Below are positions 1 through 8,630 of a stretch of DNA of 64,000 nt, one piece after another. Below the pieces are notes generated by a model. It saw nothing but the letters and a program-made list of their open reading frames with translations. It was not told the origin of the DNA and did no database searches. Numbering within the stretch: the stretch's first letter is position 1; each line of letters starts with the position of its first letter. Source of the stretch: Pseudobdellovibrio exovorus JSS. GTDB taxonomy: Bacteria; Bdellovibrionota; Bdellovibrionia; Bdellovibrionales; Bdellovibrionaceae. The position numbers were made by a program, and so were the translations under genes. The stretch covers positions 620,001 through 684,000 of the forward strand of contig NC_020813.1 in the NCBI RefSeq assembly GCF_000348725.1. Reading direction: 5' to 3'.

Positions 1-326
1 ATCTTTTGAATCAATCCAATGCCACGGTGACTTTGGCTCATTCAAAAACGACAGGCTTAAAAGATCTTGTTAAAGATTTCGACTTTGTATTTGTGGCCGC
101 TGGTCAGCCTCACTTTCTAAAGGCCACTGATTTTAAAAAGAACGCTGTGGTGATTGACGTGGGAATGCATCGCAAAACTGAAGGATTGATCGGAGACGTA
201 GATCCTGATGGCGCTGAAGGGCACTTGTCCGCTATGACACCTGTACCGGGCGGAGTCGGACCTATGACGATTGTAATGTTGATGTATAATACTTTGATTT
301 TGTCAGAAAAGAATCGAGCGAAATGA
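1..326 (+). CDS. folD: FolD, methylene-THF dehydrogenase/cyclohydrolase (3' end, partial)
   Basis: Cut by the window start; only about the last 107 residues are visible, reading in frame from base 3. The enzyme oxidises 5,10-methylene-tetrahydrofolate with NADP and hydrolyses the methenyl product to 10-formyl-THF in the cytoplasm. The visible part is the C-terminal Rossmann domain. It has the strand-loop region FVAAGQPHFL, the conserved VIDVGMH segment and the FolD signature PGGVGPMT near the end. The stop codon overlaps the next start by four bases (ATGA), so the Rieske gene is probably translationally coupled. Its C1 product links to the glycine-cleavage genes further along. Confidence 0.95.
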   Translation, partial: LLNQSNATVTLAHSKTTGLKDLVKDFDFVFVAAGQPHFLKATDFKKNAVVIDVGMHRKTEGLIGDVDPDGAEGHLSAMTPVPGGVGPMTIVMLMYNTLILSEKNRAK

Positions 327-1360
327 CTGAGTTACTAAAGAATCATTGGTACATGGCTTTACCTTCAAAGGATTTGAAAAAATCTCAGATGAAGCCGTTG
401 GAAATCATGGGCGAACCTATCTTGTTTATCAGAACTTCAAGCGGTGAAGTTCAAGCCATTCGCGATATTTGCCCTCATCGTGGTATTCCCTTTCGTCACG
501 GCCGTATGGTCGGCGATTTGGTTGAGTGCCCTTACCATGGTTGGAAGTTTGATGGTGGTGGTGTCTGCCGTGAGATTCCGTCTTTGACCTCAACACAGAA
601 ATTAGATTGCACAAAAATCAAAGTGAAATCTTATAAAATTCAAGAGCGCTATAATGCCATCTGGATTTTTATCGGAGACCAACAGTTTGATCAACAGCAC
701 TGCCCACAGCCTCCTGTTTTTGAAGGATTCCCTTTAGATGTAAAGCCTAACTTAATTGATATTGTCGAATTCCCTTGTCATATCGATCATGCCGTTATCG
801 GCTTAATGGACCCTGCACATGGTCCTTATGTACATAAAAGCTGGTTCTGGAGAAGTTCAAAATCCAGTTATGAAAAACACAAAAACTTCGGGCCGGTTGA
901 GTATGGCTTTCGCATGAAACGTCACGAGCCATCTAAAAACTCTAAAGCCTATAAAATATTAGGTGGCGAGCCTACAACGGAAATTACGTTTCGCTTGCCA
1001 GGCACTCGTGTAGAGCATGTTCAAGTTGGCGACAAAAGCTTCATCGCTGTCACAGCGTTGATGCCACTTAGCGAATCGCGCACGCAGGTCATCCAGATGG
1101 CTTACTGGAATATCCCATGGCTATCACTGGCGAAACCATTTATCTGGAGATTCTCGAAAGTTTTCTTGGGACAGGATTTGGATGCGGTGACCAAACAGCA
1201 AGAGGGTTTAAAGTACGATCCAAGTTTGATGCTAATTAACGATGCGGATACGCAAGCGAAGTGGTATTACTCTTTAAAAAAAGAGTGGGCTGACTCTGCA
1301 AATGAATCGCGTGATTTTAAAAATCCGGTGAAGGATGTCACGCTTTCTTGGCGCAGCTAA
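323..1360 (+). CDS. Rieske [2Fe-2S] aromatic-ring-hydroxylating-type oxygenase
   Basis: A 345-residue soluble protein. The N-terminal Rieske domain has C50-x-H52 and C69-xx-H72 with the usual 16-residue spacing. The C-terminal half carries a mononuclear iron site, D163-xx-H166-xxxx-H171. This matches the VanA/PobA-like oxygenase alpha-subunit family, which hydroxylates or demethylates ring and other hydrophobic substrates using electrons from a separate reductase. No reductase or ferredoxin gene is next to it. It overlaps folD by four bases. The substrate cannot be told from sequence. Relatives also act on sterols, choline-like compounds and chlorophyll intermediates. Confidence 0.85.
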   Translation: MTELLKNHWYMALPSKDLKKSQMKPLEIMGEPILFIRTSSGEVQAIRDICPHRGIPFRHGRMVGDLVECPYHGWKFDGGGVCREIPSLTSTQKLDCTKIKVKSYKIQERYNAIWIFIGDQQFDQQHCPQPPVFEGFPLDVKPNLIDIVEFPCHIDHAVIGLMDPAHGPYVHKSWFWRSSKSSYEKHKNFGPVEYGFRMKRHEPSKNSKAYKILGGEPTTEITFRLPGTRVEHVQVGDKSFIAVTALMPLSESRTQVIQMAYWNIPWLSLAKPFIWRFSKVFLGQDLDAVTKQQEGLKYDPSLMLINDADTQAKWYYSLKKEWADSANESRDFKNPVKDVTLSWRS

Positions 1361-1402
1361 ATGAGCATCTGTATTTACAGTCACTACTAGTAATGAGTTT
1401 AT

Positions 1403-2722
1403 ATGAAAAATTGGAAAATTAAAAAAGGGCACGACTTTCGTATTCGCAATCGTCATCCATGGGTCTTTTCGAATGAACTCTTGGACAGCCCTAAAGGAAT
1501 TTTACCCGGTGAACCTATCGAGTTAACCGATATGCAAGGTCACTTCTTAGCGCGAGGTTATGGTAATCCTCATTCGTTGATTTCGTTTCGTGCGATGAGC
1601 TTTTCAACAAAAGAAAATTTTGACATGACGGCTGAGTTCTTAACAGAGCGTCTTTTGCAGGCGTGGCGATTTCGCCATCGCTCGGGATTTAGAAAAAGTT
1701 TCCGACTTTGCTACTCAGAAGCGGATCAGATGGCAGGCCTTATTATGGACCGCTATGTTTTTTCTAAAGAAGGTCAAGCTTATCAGGTGTTTTCATTCCA
1801 GCTTCTGACTTCAGGGATGGATCGCGCTTTTAAAAAAGACGATACATGGCAGATCATTGTGCAGTCCTTAGTGCAAAGAGCACAAGAAGAAGGCCTCAGT
1901 TCGATGGATTGGGAGCATACACTAATCCTACAGAAAAATGACGTCAGCATTCGTAAGTTAGAAGGTTTAGAGGTTGAAGAGCCGCAGATATTACGTGCGG
2001 TCGATAACTGTGACTTACATGATATTAAAATTGAAGTGCAAAACGTATTACAGCCAGAGCAGGATGTTTTCTTCGATGTGAATCTTGTAGAGGGACAGAA
2101 AACAGGTTTCTTCTTAGATCAAACCTTCAACATGAGGCTGGTTTTAGAACATTTGCAACGCCAGAAGCCTTATTTACAAGGGCGAAAAATAAAGCTCTTA
2201 GATCTTTGTTGTTACATGGGACAGTGGTCTTCACAGATCGTGAATAATTTGAAGTCATGGGGAGTCGACTGTGAAGTTCATCTTGTCGATGTCTCAGAAC
2301 TGGCCTTAGAAAAAGCTAAAAACAATTTAGCGGCCTACGGAGTGCCTGTTTTCACCTATAAAAAAGATGTACTGAGCTTGGCTGAGGTCAGTGAACTCGC
2401 TTCGCAAAAATTCGACATCGTGATTTCTGATCCACCAGCATTTGTTAAAAATAAAAAAGATTTGCCGCAGGGACTGGCTGCGTATGCGAAGTTGAACACT
2501 CAAGCGTTTAAGATGTGTGCTTCTGGAGCTGTTATCGTGTCATGTACATGTTCTGGGTCTGTACAGTTAGATGATTTTAAAGAAGCGCTTCGTAAGGCGG
2601 TACTGAAGTCAGGAGCCAACGCGCGCTGTTTGGCCTATGGCGGGCAGGGATGGGATCACCCACACCTTATGAGCTTCACCGAGGGATATTATCTAAAAAT
2701 GGTATTACACCAGATTGATTAA
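1403..2722 (+). CDS. RlmI-like class I SAM rRNA cytosine-C5 methyltransferase
   Basis: A 439-residue protein with an N-terminal PUA domain (about residues 1-80, HPWVFSNEL near the start), a linker and a C-terminal Rossmann methyltransferase domain. SAM motif I is LLDLCCYMGQWS and motif IV is DPPAF near residue 343. The later SCTC segment supplies the cysteines typical of m5C enzymes. The domain order is that of RlmI, which methylates 23S rRNA C1962. It is longer than E. coli RlmI (396), mainly in the middle. Its stop overlaps the 3' end of the convergent gene on the other strand by four bases. Confidence 0.85.
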   Translation: MKNWKIKKGHDFRIRNRHPWVFSNELLDSPKGILPGEPIELTDMQGHFLARGYGNPHSLISFRAMSFSTKENFDMTAEFLTERLLQAWRFRHRSGFRKSFRLCYSEADQMAGLIMDRYVFSKEGQAYQVFSFQLLTSGMDRAFKKDDTWQIIVQSLVQRAQEEGLSSMDWEHTLILQKNDVSIRKLEGLEVEEPQILRAVDNCDLHDIKIEVQNVLQPEQDVFFDVNLVEGQKTGFFLDQTFNMRLVLEHLQRQKPYLQGRKIKLLDLCCYMGQWSSQIVNNLKSWGVDCEVHLVDVSELALEKAKNNLAAYGVPVFTYKKDVLSLAEVSELASQKFDIVISDPPAFVKNKKDLPQGLAAYAKLNTQAFKMCASGAVIVSCTCSGSVQLDDFKEALRKAVLKSGANARCLAYGGQGWDHPHLMSFTEGYYLKMVLHQID

Positions 2723-3258
2723 TCAGTTTCATTTCTGTTGCGGTAAGCAAAGAAAGCCAGTGATCCGACTGAAATTCCGAAGAATAGCCAGACCCAAAAC
2801 TGACTGACGTCTTCGGGTCTTTCTGCTGACTCTAATCCGAAATAATATACGGCTATTTTCAGCACGATCATAGATTGAAAGAAAGCCCATCCGTATTTAA
2901 AAAGTTTCCAGAAAGTTTTTTGTTCTTCTGTCTGTTTAATCTTGGGCTTGTATGTGATTGTTTTAAATCCCCATGAATTCTGAGTGTAAAAATCACGAAT
3001 GACGTGAGCCCAAGCTGTGGATAAGTTTTCAGATTTGGAGTTCTGGGCTAAAAGTTCGGCGGCCTTTTGGGTTATTTGCAGACGATCCTCATTTGAAAAA
3101 TAGCTATTGAGGTGTGTCGTTAGATCAGTCCAGTGATTTTTTACTATCTGCGCCAAATCTTCGTTTGGAGACATGGGACTAGAGGCATTCCCTCGGTCAG
3201 CAAGATGCGTGTGATAGCTTTCAATAAAAAAATCAGCAAATTCTTTTTCGGTTTTCAC
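2719..3258 (-). CDS. Small membrane protein of unknown family, two C-terminal TM helices
   Basis: Not recognised. The 179-residue protein has a helical, charged N-terminal domain of about 115 residues. Two likely membrane helices follow, around residues 122-145 and 154-172, and the tail is short and polar. It has no signal peptide and no catalytic motif. It converges on the RlmI-like gene and is divergent from the ClC gene 28 bases away, so the two promoters share that short gap. Confidence 0.7.
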   Translation of the reverse strand: MKTEKEFADFFIESYHTHLADRGNASSPMSPNEDLAQIVKNHWTDLTTHLNSYFSNEDRLQITQKAAELLAQNSKSENLSTAWAHVIRDFYTQNSWGFKTITYKPKIKQTEEQKTFWKLFKYGWAFFQSMIVLKIAVYYFGLESAERPEDVSQFWVWLFFGISVGSLAFFAYRNRNETD

Positions 3259-3286
3259 AGGGATACATTTAGCATATTTTATTCAA

Positions 3287-4447
3287 ATGCAGAAGTATCA
3301 AATCAAGTTTGAAAATCCTTTTTATGCACTTTTTTTGACTTTACTCTTGGGTGTTCTTGTCGGCCTAGTGACAGCTGGCTTTCTAGCTGCACTTAATTGG
3401 ATTGCCGGCTTCCATGCGCAACAGAACGTGGCGTTTCCATGGCATTTGTTTTTAATCCCTCTAGTTTTAGGATTAAGTGAATGGGTTCGTCGCCACACTT
3501 TATATTTTCCCATCAAAGTTTCAGAATTAAGATCACCGGCAAGACCTGAACAGTGGAGCAAGAAAATGTCAGGGCTTCACTTCTTAGGAACTTTATTATC
3601 CCATGTCTCAGGTGCCAGTGTAGGGCGCGAAGGAGCCAGCGTTCTTTACTCTGCAGGTTTTGTAAGAGCACTAGGATTACAGTGGTTTTTTTGGGGACCT
3701 ATTGTATCGTCCATGGGGTTTGCTGCTGTTCTTGGTCAGTACTGGGTAGCACCGATCTTTATGTTTGAATTTTTTCAACGAACATCTGTATTGCAAAAAG
3801 TGTTAGGCCTTATAGGTTCTACTGTGGCTGTGTTGCTGATTCAAAGTTTGGGGTTGCCCCATTTGTTCTCGGGTATTCCGGTCGATTCTTTTGTTGGTGG
3901 ATTTTGGGATAAACTTTTGCTGTTAATGATCTTAGGAATAAGTTCGGGGTATCTTATGCGAGCTTATAAAGCGATTCACTATCGCTTGATTTACTTCTTT
4001 GAAGAACGCCAATTTTTCTGGCGTCTTCTATTCAGTTTACTTTTAGTCGGCATTCTTTTTATTCCTGAGTTTAGAAAATTTCAAAGCTTAGGACTTGATC
4101 AGCTCAACAACTTAGAGCATTTGCAAGCGATGTGGTTAGATGCCCCTGTTAAGCTATCCCTGACTGTTCTTTCTGTCTCTTTAGGTCTATGGGGTGGGGA
4201 ATTTATCCCACTTGTCTATGCTGGTGTTCATTGGGGACAATCTTTATTTGTTTCATGGGGACAGAGTGCAACCTTGGGAGCCCTTGTTGGAGCTTATTTA
4301 TTATTCGCTGCTGCTACTCGTATGCGTTGGACCTCTTACGCATTACTTTTATTAACAGTGGGATTTTCTTGGTGGTTCTGGGGTTGGATTTTGATTACGT
4401 TTACACTTTGGTTTGCGGGCTCTAGAAGTCTGTATCGTTCCCACTAA
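3287..4447 (+). CDS. ClC-family chloride channel or Cl-/H+ antiporter
   Basis: A 386-residue polytopic inner-membrane protein with around ten hydrophobic segments. The ClC filter motif GREG (113-116) is present inside GASVGREGAS, keeping the gating glutamate at residue 115. The later GGEFIPLVYAG segment matches the conserved GGxFxPxxxxG region. The protein is shorter than typical bacterial ClC proteins (430-470) and has no CBS domains. Coupled exchange or passive flux cannot be decided. It follows the divergent small membrane protein and precedes the remnant region. Confidence 0.8.
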   Translation: MQKYQIKFENPFYALFLTLLLGVLVGLVTAGFLAALNWIAGFHAQQNVAFPWHLFLIPLVLGLSEWVRRHTLYFPIKVSELRSPARPEQWSKKMSGLHFLGTLLSHVSGASVGREGASVLYSAGFVRALGLQWFFWGPIVSSMGFAAVLGQYWVAPIFMFEFFQRTSVLQKVLGLIGSTVAVLLIQSLGLPHLFSGIPVDSFVGGFWDKLLLLMILGISSGYLMRAYKAIHYRLIYFFEERQFFWRLLFSLLLVGILFIPEFRKFQSLGLDQLNNLEHLQAMWLDAPVKLSLTVLSVSLGLWGGEFIPLVYAGVHWGQSLFVSWGQSATLGALVGAYLLFAAATRMRWTSYALLLLTVGFSWWFWGWILITFTLWFAGSRSLYRSH

Positions 4448-4479
4448 TTTTTTAATGTAGTTTTATTCAAAGTAGTCCG

Positions 4480-4746
4480 ATGAATAGAAGGATATGTAAG
4501 GGTAAAAAGATCCTGATAAATGGAAAGCCGCTACAGAATTCTGCAAAGCAAGCTTATGAAATTGATTCTAAAATGTTAAAGTTATACGCCGACTCTTATC
4601 CGGTTATTCCTGAAAATAGTTATTTAGTTTTAGGTGATAACTCTAGTGGAAGTTTTGATGCGTCCCACTTCGGATTTATTGATCGCAAACAAATCGTCGG
4701 ACGAGTGATCTTGCAATCAAAATCTTTGCATCCATCCCAGCCCTAA
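4480..4746 (+). pseudogene. C-terminal fragment of a signal peptidase I (S26) gene
   Basis: An 88-residue reading frame whose second half matches the end of LepB: VLGDNSSGSFDASHFG followed by IVGRVI, the S26 box-E region (GDNRxxSxDSRxxGxV). The preceding INGKPL also matches the LepB beta-domain. The membrane anchor, catalytic Ser and catalytic Lys are all absent. An in-frame stop lies just upstream of the ATG and the ribosome site is weak. It therefore looks like a 5'-truncated remnant. A short intact protein with another role is less likely. Confidence 0.7.
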
Positions 4747-4786
4747 GTTCAAGTCCTGCAAACAACTGAGAGGGGTTTGCACTTTC

Positions 4787-4906
4787 GAGAGTACGTCTCG
4801 CTATGTGGGTACAGTAACCGCGGGTACGTGGAATGGTTCAACGATTCCTGTCGCTCATGGTGCTACTGGGCCCACTGGTGCTATGACTGTCAGATGTATA
4901 AGGTAA
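4787..4906 (+). pseudogene. Remnant of a tail-fibre / surface-protein repeat
   Basis: The frame ending at TAA 4904-4906 reads ...GTVTAGTWNGSTIPVAHG..., the characteristic repeat of phage tail-fibre and large surface proteins (GTVTSGTWNGTAIAVANGGTG type). It then continues ATGPTGAMTVRCIR to the stop. No start codon or ribosome site belongs to it. The frame runs upstream into the signal peptidase fragment in a different phase. It is best read as a decayed 3' end of a longer gene. Confidence 0.55.
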
Positions 4907-4983
4907 TAGCCTCACTTTAGCGTGTAATATTTTCCCTCTGTGGAGCGCTATTCGATTTCGTAAACTCAGTAAATAATTGTTTT

Positions 4984-5021
4984 TCCCCCTAGGCTGTACT
5001 ATAAAAAGTCCATCAGGGGGA
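4984..5021 (+). promoter_or_regulatory. Stem-loop pairing the ribosome-binding site of the 5029 gene
   Basis: Bases 4984-4990 (TCCCCCT) are complementary to 5015-5021 (AGGGGGA), which contain the purine-rich ribosome site eight bases before the ATG at 5029. The 24-base loop separates them. If formed, the helix would hide the site. No ligand or known riboswitch fold is recognised. Confidence 0.35.
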
Positions 5022-5028
5022 TAAACCT

Positions 5029-5787
5029 ATGAATTCACAATTCAGTCTCATTTTCACCGCGATGGCGATTTTGACTTTATCTGCTTGTTCTCCGAAAAGT
5101 GGTTCTGGTGTTCGCGCGCAAGGTCAGACTGGTCCCAATCCTCAGGTGACGGACATTCTGAAGGGCAAGCCTTCCATTGAAAAACTCAATACAAAATACG
5201 GCGGTGAAAATGGTCAGGTTAAAGCCACGTGCACCCTGACAAGTGAAAAGGTCACAGCCGGAACTCCGCCAGTCGAAACACCTCAGGTTGAAAGTGCATC
5301 TTCAGTAAAACCTCCGGGCTTTGTGCCTCCGGTACAATATCCAGAACAAGATGTTGTTGTTTTCGATATTCGTGCTCAGTCAGAGGTGGATAAAGACCTA
5401 TCCCAGCAAGTGGAAGTGGCTTTAGAGCACGAAAAAGAAGAACAACTGGTTAAAGTGAATATTGTATTAGAGCCAGTTAAGTTTGAAGAAGGCATCAGTT
5501 TAAGTTTAGGGCGTGTGAAGTACATTATGAAGCACACTCCTGTATTAGAGTACAAATACACAGTTGAGCTGCAAGGCACACCTGTGACACCTTCAGCGAC
5601 AACATCGTATAAGATTTATGAAAAAGTTTTGACGAAAGATTTGTTAGCGCAAACTCAAATTGGTGCCGACAGTTACCAGCACTTTCTTTCGTGCAGTATT
5701 AACACCACAGTTAATGACAGTAATGAAGAGTTGGGCCGCGAGTTTCAGTCACAATGGCGCTGCATTGACTGCATGGGACCTCAGTAG
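5029..5787 (+). CDS. Secreted lipoprotein of unknown family
   Basis: Not recognised. The 252-residue precursor has a lipobox LSAC with the lipidated cysteine at residue 20. A Gly/Pro-rich linker follows, then a beta-rich region of roughly 150 residues ending in Cys-containing segments (FLSCSIN, WRCIDC). Cysteines in the mature part suggest disulphides in the periplasm or at the surface. The strong AGGGGG ribosome site supports the start. Confidence 0.75.
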   Translation: MNSQFSLIFTAMAILTLSACSPKSGSGVRAQGQTGPNPQVTDILKGKPSIEKLNTKYGGENGQVKATCTLTSEKVTAGTPPVETPQVESASSVKPPGFVPPVQYPEQDVVVFDIRAQSEVDKDLSQQVEVALEHEKEEQLVKVNIVLEPVKFEEGISLSLGRVKYIMKHTPVLEYKYTVELQGTPVTPSATTSYKIYEKVLTKDLLAQTQIGADSYQHFLSCSINTTVNDSNEELGREFQSQWRCIDCMGPQ

Positions 5788-5943
5788 ACGTCCAGTAAAG
5801 TCGCAAAATGCCTCTTAATTTTGACTGACGCACCCCTAGAAAATTCACATTTTAGTCCAGACTTAGTCTAGATCGGGCATCTGAAGCAGGTGCCCGTTGA
5901 AAAAGTTTTGGTTTTTTCAAATAGACCCTCATAGACTGATTTT

Positions 5944-6558
5944 ATGAAAAACACCATCCTTACAACAATTATTCTTGTATTAGGTTTCGCCGGTAAATCA
6001 TTTGCACAGAATCTTGAGGCCAAGCCTTTAGATCTTTTAGTGCAACAACTAGAAAGCTCGAAGTTCACTTTTAAAGAAAGTGGCTTAGCGCATGGGTTCT
6101 TTAGTATTCACAGTTGTCTTTACGTCAGCGAAGAGTTTGCTGTGTTAAAGAACTACTGTGTACCTAAGAAGAAGTACCCTGCAAAAGGGTATACGATTTT
6201 CTCTAAGAAGTTTGGAGTGATTGACCTTTATCAAGAGCAATTGCCAGGAGTTGTTCAACGTGATGTGCGTATCAGCGTCTTCCCTGAAAATCTTTATCAA
6301 GTGATGAAGTCGCCGATGCCATCATATCGTATTAAGACTCTTAATGCGGTTTCGGATCATTTCTATAAATTGCGTGGCCCAGCTTGCTGGTCAACAAACT
6401 TCAGCCGCTATACAGAGCAGGCTGAATATCAGTGCAATGTTGGCTTAGATACAGTTTCTGGCTTTTTTGATTGGGCAGATGAAACTCAAGCTTTAGCGGG
6501 TAGCGACGCTGATTGGAATGCTCTTTTCAATAAGTTAGAAAGAATTTTCCCTAAATAA
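5944..6558 (+). CDS. Secreted protein of unknown family
   Basis: Not recognised. The 204-residue protein has a clear signal peptide ending near KSFAQ (residue 22). The mature domain of about 180 residues has five scattered cysteines and no catalytic motif. It stands alone between the lipoprotein and a convergent small secreted gene. A 6-bp hairpin (CGGGCA/TGCCCG at 5874-5896) lies upstream, and its meaning is unknown. Confidence 0.7.
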   Translation: MKNTILTTIILVLGFAGKSFAQNLEAKPLDLLVQQLESSKFTFKESGLAHGFFSIHSCLYVSEEFAVLKNYCVPKKKYPAKGYTIFSKKFGVIDLYQEQLPGVVQRDVRISVFPENLYQVMKSPMPSYRIKTLNAVSDHFYKLRGPACWSTNFSRYTEQAEYQCNVGLDTVSGFFDWADETQALAGSDADWNALFNKLERIFPK

Positions 6559-6575
6559 GCTTAATCAAATTAAAA

Positions 6576-7061
6576 CTAAAATCCCTTTTGAGAGGCTTCA
6601 AATATAAACTCATTTGAAGTCCCTCTGATTCTGAACATGCGATCCGTCGTCATGTAGAAGACTTCTCCATTCGACTCTTTAAAAAATGCCGCATTTAAAA
6701 ATTCAGCTTCTTCACCTGTAGTTTTATAGCTCATGTACTGCTGAGCTGGGTCCATAACTGTATTCGGTGATTGATTAAGAACCACTTGGCATTGCGTTCG
6801 TCCAAGGCTACACGCAAGATTGAAGCCTTTATTGGATGTTTTAATCCCTTTGCCTTTGCCCCATGGAGTATCTTGCTCTGGAAGATCTAAAAGAGCATAG
6901 AGCTTTTTAAAATCATCATCTGTGTTGCCTGTGATATCTTTTTCTAAAATCAACGCTAAAGAGTTTCGATTCATAGGTAAAAATCTTAATGAAGTAATGG
7001 CATTAGCGAATAAAGGGGCAATAGCAAGTAATACTAGAATCAAGATTTTCGGCATGTTCAA
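6576..7061 (-). CDS. Small secreted protein of unknown family
   Basis: Not recognised. The 161-residue protein has a signal peptide (cleavage likely after LFANA, residue 21) and a mixed alpha/beta mature part. That part contains two cysteines close together (ACSLGRTQC), which may form a disulphide. It converges on the 5944 gene. Upstream, the sequence AGGAGTTTGAAC before the ATG gives a ribosome site. Confidence 0.7.
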   Translation of the reverse strand: MNMPKILILVLLAIAPLFANAITSLRFLPMNRNSLALILEKDITGNTDDDFKKLYALLDLPEQDTPWGKGKGIKTSNKGFNLACSLGRTQCQVVLNQSPNTVMDPAQQYMSYKTTGEEAEFLNAAFFKESNGEVFYMTTDRMFRIRGTSNEFIFEASQKGF

Positions 7062-7162
7062 ACTCCTAAGTCATTAGTCTAGGAAGAGTTGAAGGGCTTG
7101 TCATGACTTCCGGCATCTTAAGTATTGGCTTTAAAACTCCGAAAATAAGGGCAGGAGAATTC

Positions 7163-7510
7163 ATGAAAAATATAAATTCAGCATTGATCGCATTGGCCTT
7201 AGTTATGATTTTACCCCTTTCGGGCATGGCCGCAGAAAAACAAGAGTACTGTGGCTACCCTCAAAAAGAAGACAGTAGTGTGGTTATCGTTAACAAGGGT
7301 TCTATTAAGGTTGTAGATGCTGAGTCAGCTCAAGCATGGGTTGTGAAGAACAGCGGTGTTTGTTCGTGCTTTAAAGCTGAATTAACTGAAACCACGGCGC
7401 GTTTTGATTATGCGATTGAAGGATCACTTGAGCCGAAGAAAGTAAAGGCGCCACACAGTTCTTGTGAGCGTATCAAAAACGAAACTAGCGATCTTGAGAT
7501 CAACGACTAA
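7163..7510 (+). CDS. Small secreted cysteine-containing protein of unknown family
   Basis: Not recognised. The start is placed at ATG 7163 because GCAGGAG lies just upstream and the protein then begins with a signal peptide ending at GMAA. The longer frame from 7103 has no such site. The mature part of about 92 residues has four cysteines (EYCGYP, GVCSCF, SSCERI), which suggests two disulphides. It ends nine bases before the 3' end of the opposing protease-like gene. Confidence 0.7.
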   Translation: MKNINSALIALALVMILPLSGMAAEKQEYCGYPQKEDSSVVIVNKGSIKVVDAESAQAWVVKNSGVCSCFKAELTETTARFDYAIEGSLEPKKVKAPHSSCERIKNETSDLEIND

Positions 7511-7519
7511 TTTGATCGA

Positions 7520-8353
7520 TTAATGAGTCATATTACGGACAGTGCTTAAGATAGAGCGGCACTGTCTTTCTGTTATGTCTGTACCCACAGCCGGACGCAC
7601 TTCTGGCTCTGATGGATCCATGTCATATTGACGTTGATGAGAAAGCCCATTTCCGCGTGGCTCTGGATAAATTAAAACTCGAGTTGTGAGTATATTATCT
7701 GGCGGGCAAGGGCGGTAAGAGTCCTGTTTTTCATCCCAGCAGGTGTGCGGGGATTCATCTTGAATAAAAATATGGGCCAATTCATGGGATACAATTCGAT
7801 TTGAATTATGACATTCGCGCGGTCCCGTCGAGACACTTCCCATAATCACGCGGTTTTGGACCCACGGCAGAACAAATTGATTCAGTTGGTGGTCTGTATT
7901 TTTTGAAAGATGAAAGCTATCGGTCATCTGGATGTCAGGAAAAGCAAATCCACACATATCAAAGTTATCGACCACAAAAATACTGACTTCATTTTTCTTT
8001 TGGGTTAGTCGCTGTGTCGTTGTCAGTTCAAACATATCTTTTTGATAGAATCTAAAAAAATAGGTCTGGTTGTTATCAACCTGAGCTGAAACCCAGCTGG
8101 GTTCATTGCGAAAAGTAGGACCACTTTTTTCAGAAGAGACATCAGCACGAGTGATATTCGCGTTTAGGCGGAAGCCGCAACGGCGTTCAAGGAGTTCATT
8201 AAAAAACTCAACACCTTCGTGGATACGTGTTTCATCAGCATGGGAAACGCGATTGACATTAAAAATTTTAAAATTGATATCGTAAGTTGCAGATGTAGCT
8301 TGTGCTAATAAACAAAAAGTAAGTGGTATAATAAAGCTCAAGGTTTTTAACAT
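7520..8353 (-). CDS. Secreted HExxH protease-like protein
   Basis: A roughly 277-residue exported protein. The start is put at 8353 because MLKTLSFII begins a normal signal peptide ending at TSA. A GTG at 8386 would add 11 residues, and neither start has a good ribosome site. The zinc-protease motif HELAH lies in SHELAHIF, followed by many cysteines and prolines (CWDEKQDSYRPCPPD). It resembles secreted metallopeptidases of the gluzincin/metzincin type, but no third ligand can be named with certainty. Four to six cysteines suggest a disulphide-stabilised extracellular or periplasmic enzyme. Confidence 0.65.
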   Translation of the reverse strand: MLKTLSFIIPLTFCLLAQATSATYDINFKIFNVNRVSHADETRIHEGVEFFNELLERRCGFRLNANITRADVSSEKSGPTFRNEPSWVSAQVDNNQTYFFRFYQKDMFELTTTQRLTQKKNEVSIFVVDNFDMCGFAFPDIQMTDSFHLSKNTDHQLNQFVLPWVQNRVIMGSVSTGPRECHNSNRIVSHELAHIFIQDESPHTCWDEKQDSYRPCPPDNILTTRVLIYPEPRGNGLSHQRQYDMDPSEPEVRPAVGTDITERQCRSILSTVRNMTH

Positions 8354-8495
8354 GACGGCAGTATAATCGCGCAGGGCTCGGATCACAATGTCTACAGATT
8401 TGACAGGTACCTCTTACAGAAGTGTCTACGAGATATAAACCTACGACTGAGTGTTGCCCTATTTGGTCTCTGTCATGTGTGTTCGACAGGTGGGA

Positions 8496-8528
8496 TTTTT
8501 CCATAGTTTTTCCATGATTTTTCCACGA
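8496..8528 (+). repeat. Three 11-bp direct repeats, TTTTTCCAYRR type
   Basis: Three consecutive copies start at 8496, 8507 and 8518 (TTTTTCCATAG, TTTTTCCATGA, TTTTTCCACGA), followed by a partial TTCC. The spacing is one helical turn. They lie between the divergent protease-like gene and the Tyr/Cys-repeat lipoprotein, where a regulator site would be expected. Confidence 0.6.
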
Positions 8529-8630
8529 TTCCTAATTTTCTAACTATTCTAAATGCTTAAGAAAAACCAGAAAAATAGGCCTCTGGCTTGCTTTGCTAAA
8601 GTGTATTGAACAATTAAATTGGAGGAACTT

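Noticed and set aside
3553-4425. Plus-strand out-of-frame frames rich in Cys and Trp inside the ClC gene
   Set aside because: They are alternative-frame shadows of a conserved membrane protein.
5874-5896. CGGGCA/TGCCCG hairpin as a terminator of the 5029 gene
   Set aside because: It is 87 bases after the stop, its stem is six pairs and no T-run follows directly, so it was not listed as a terminator.
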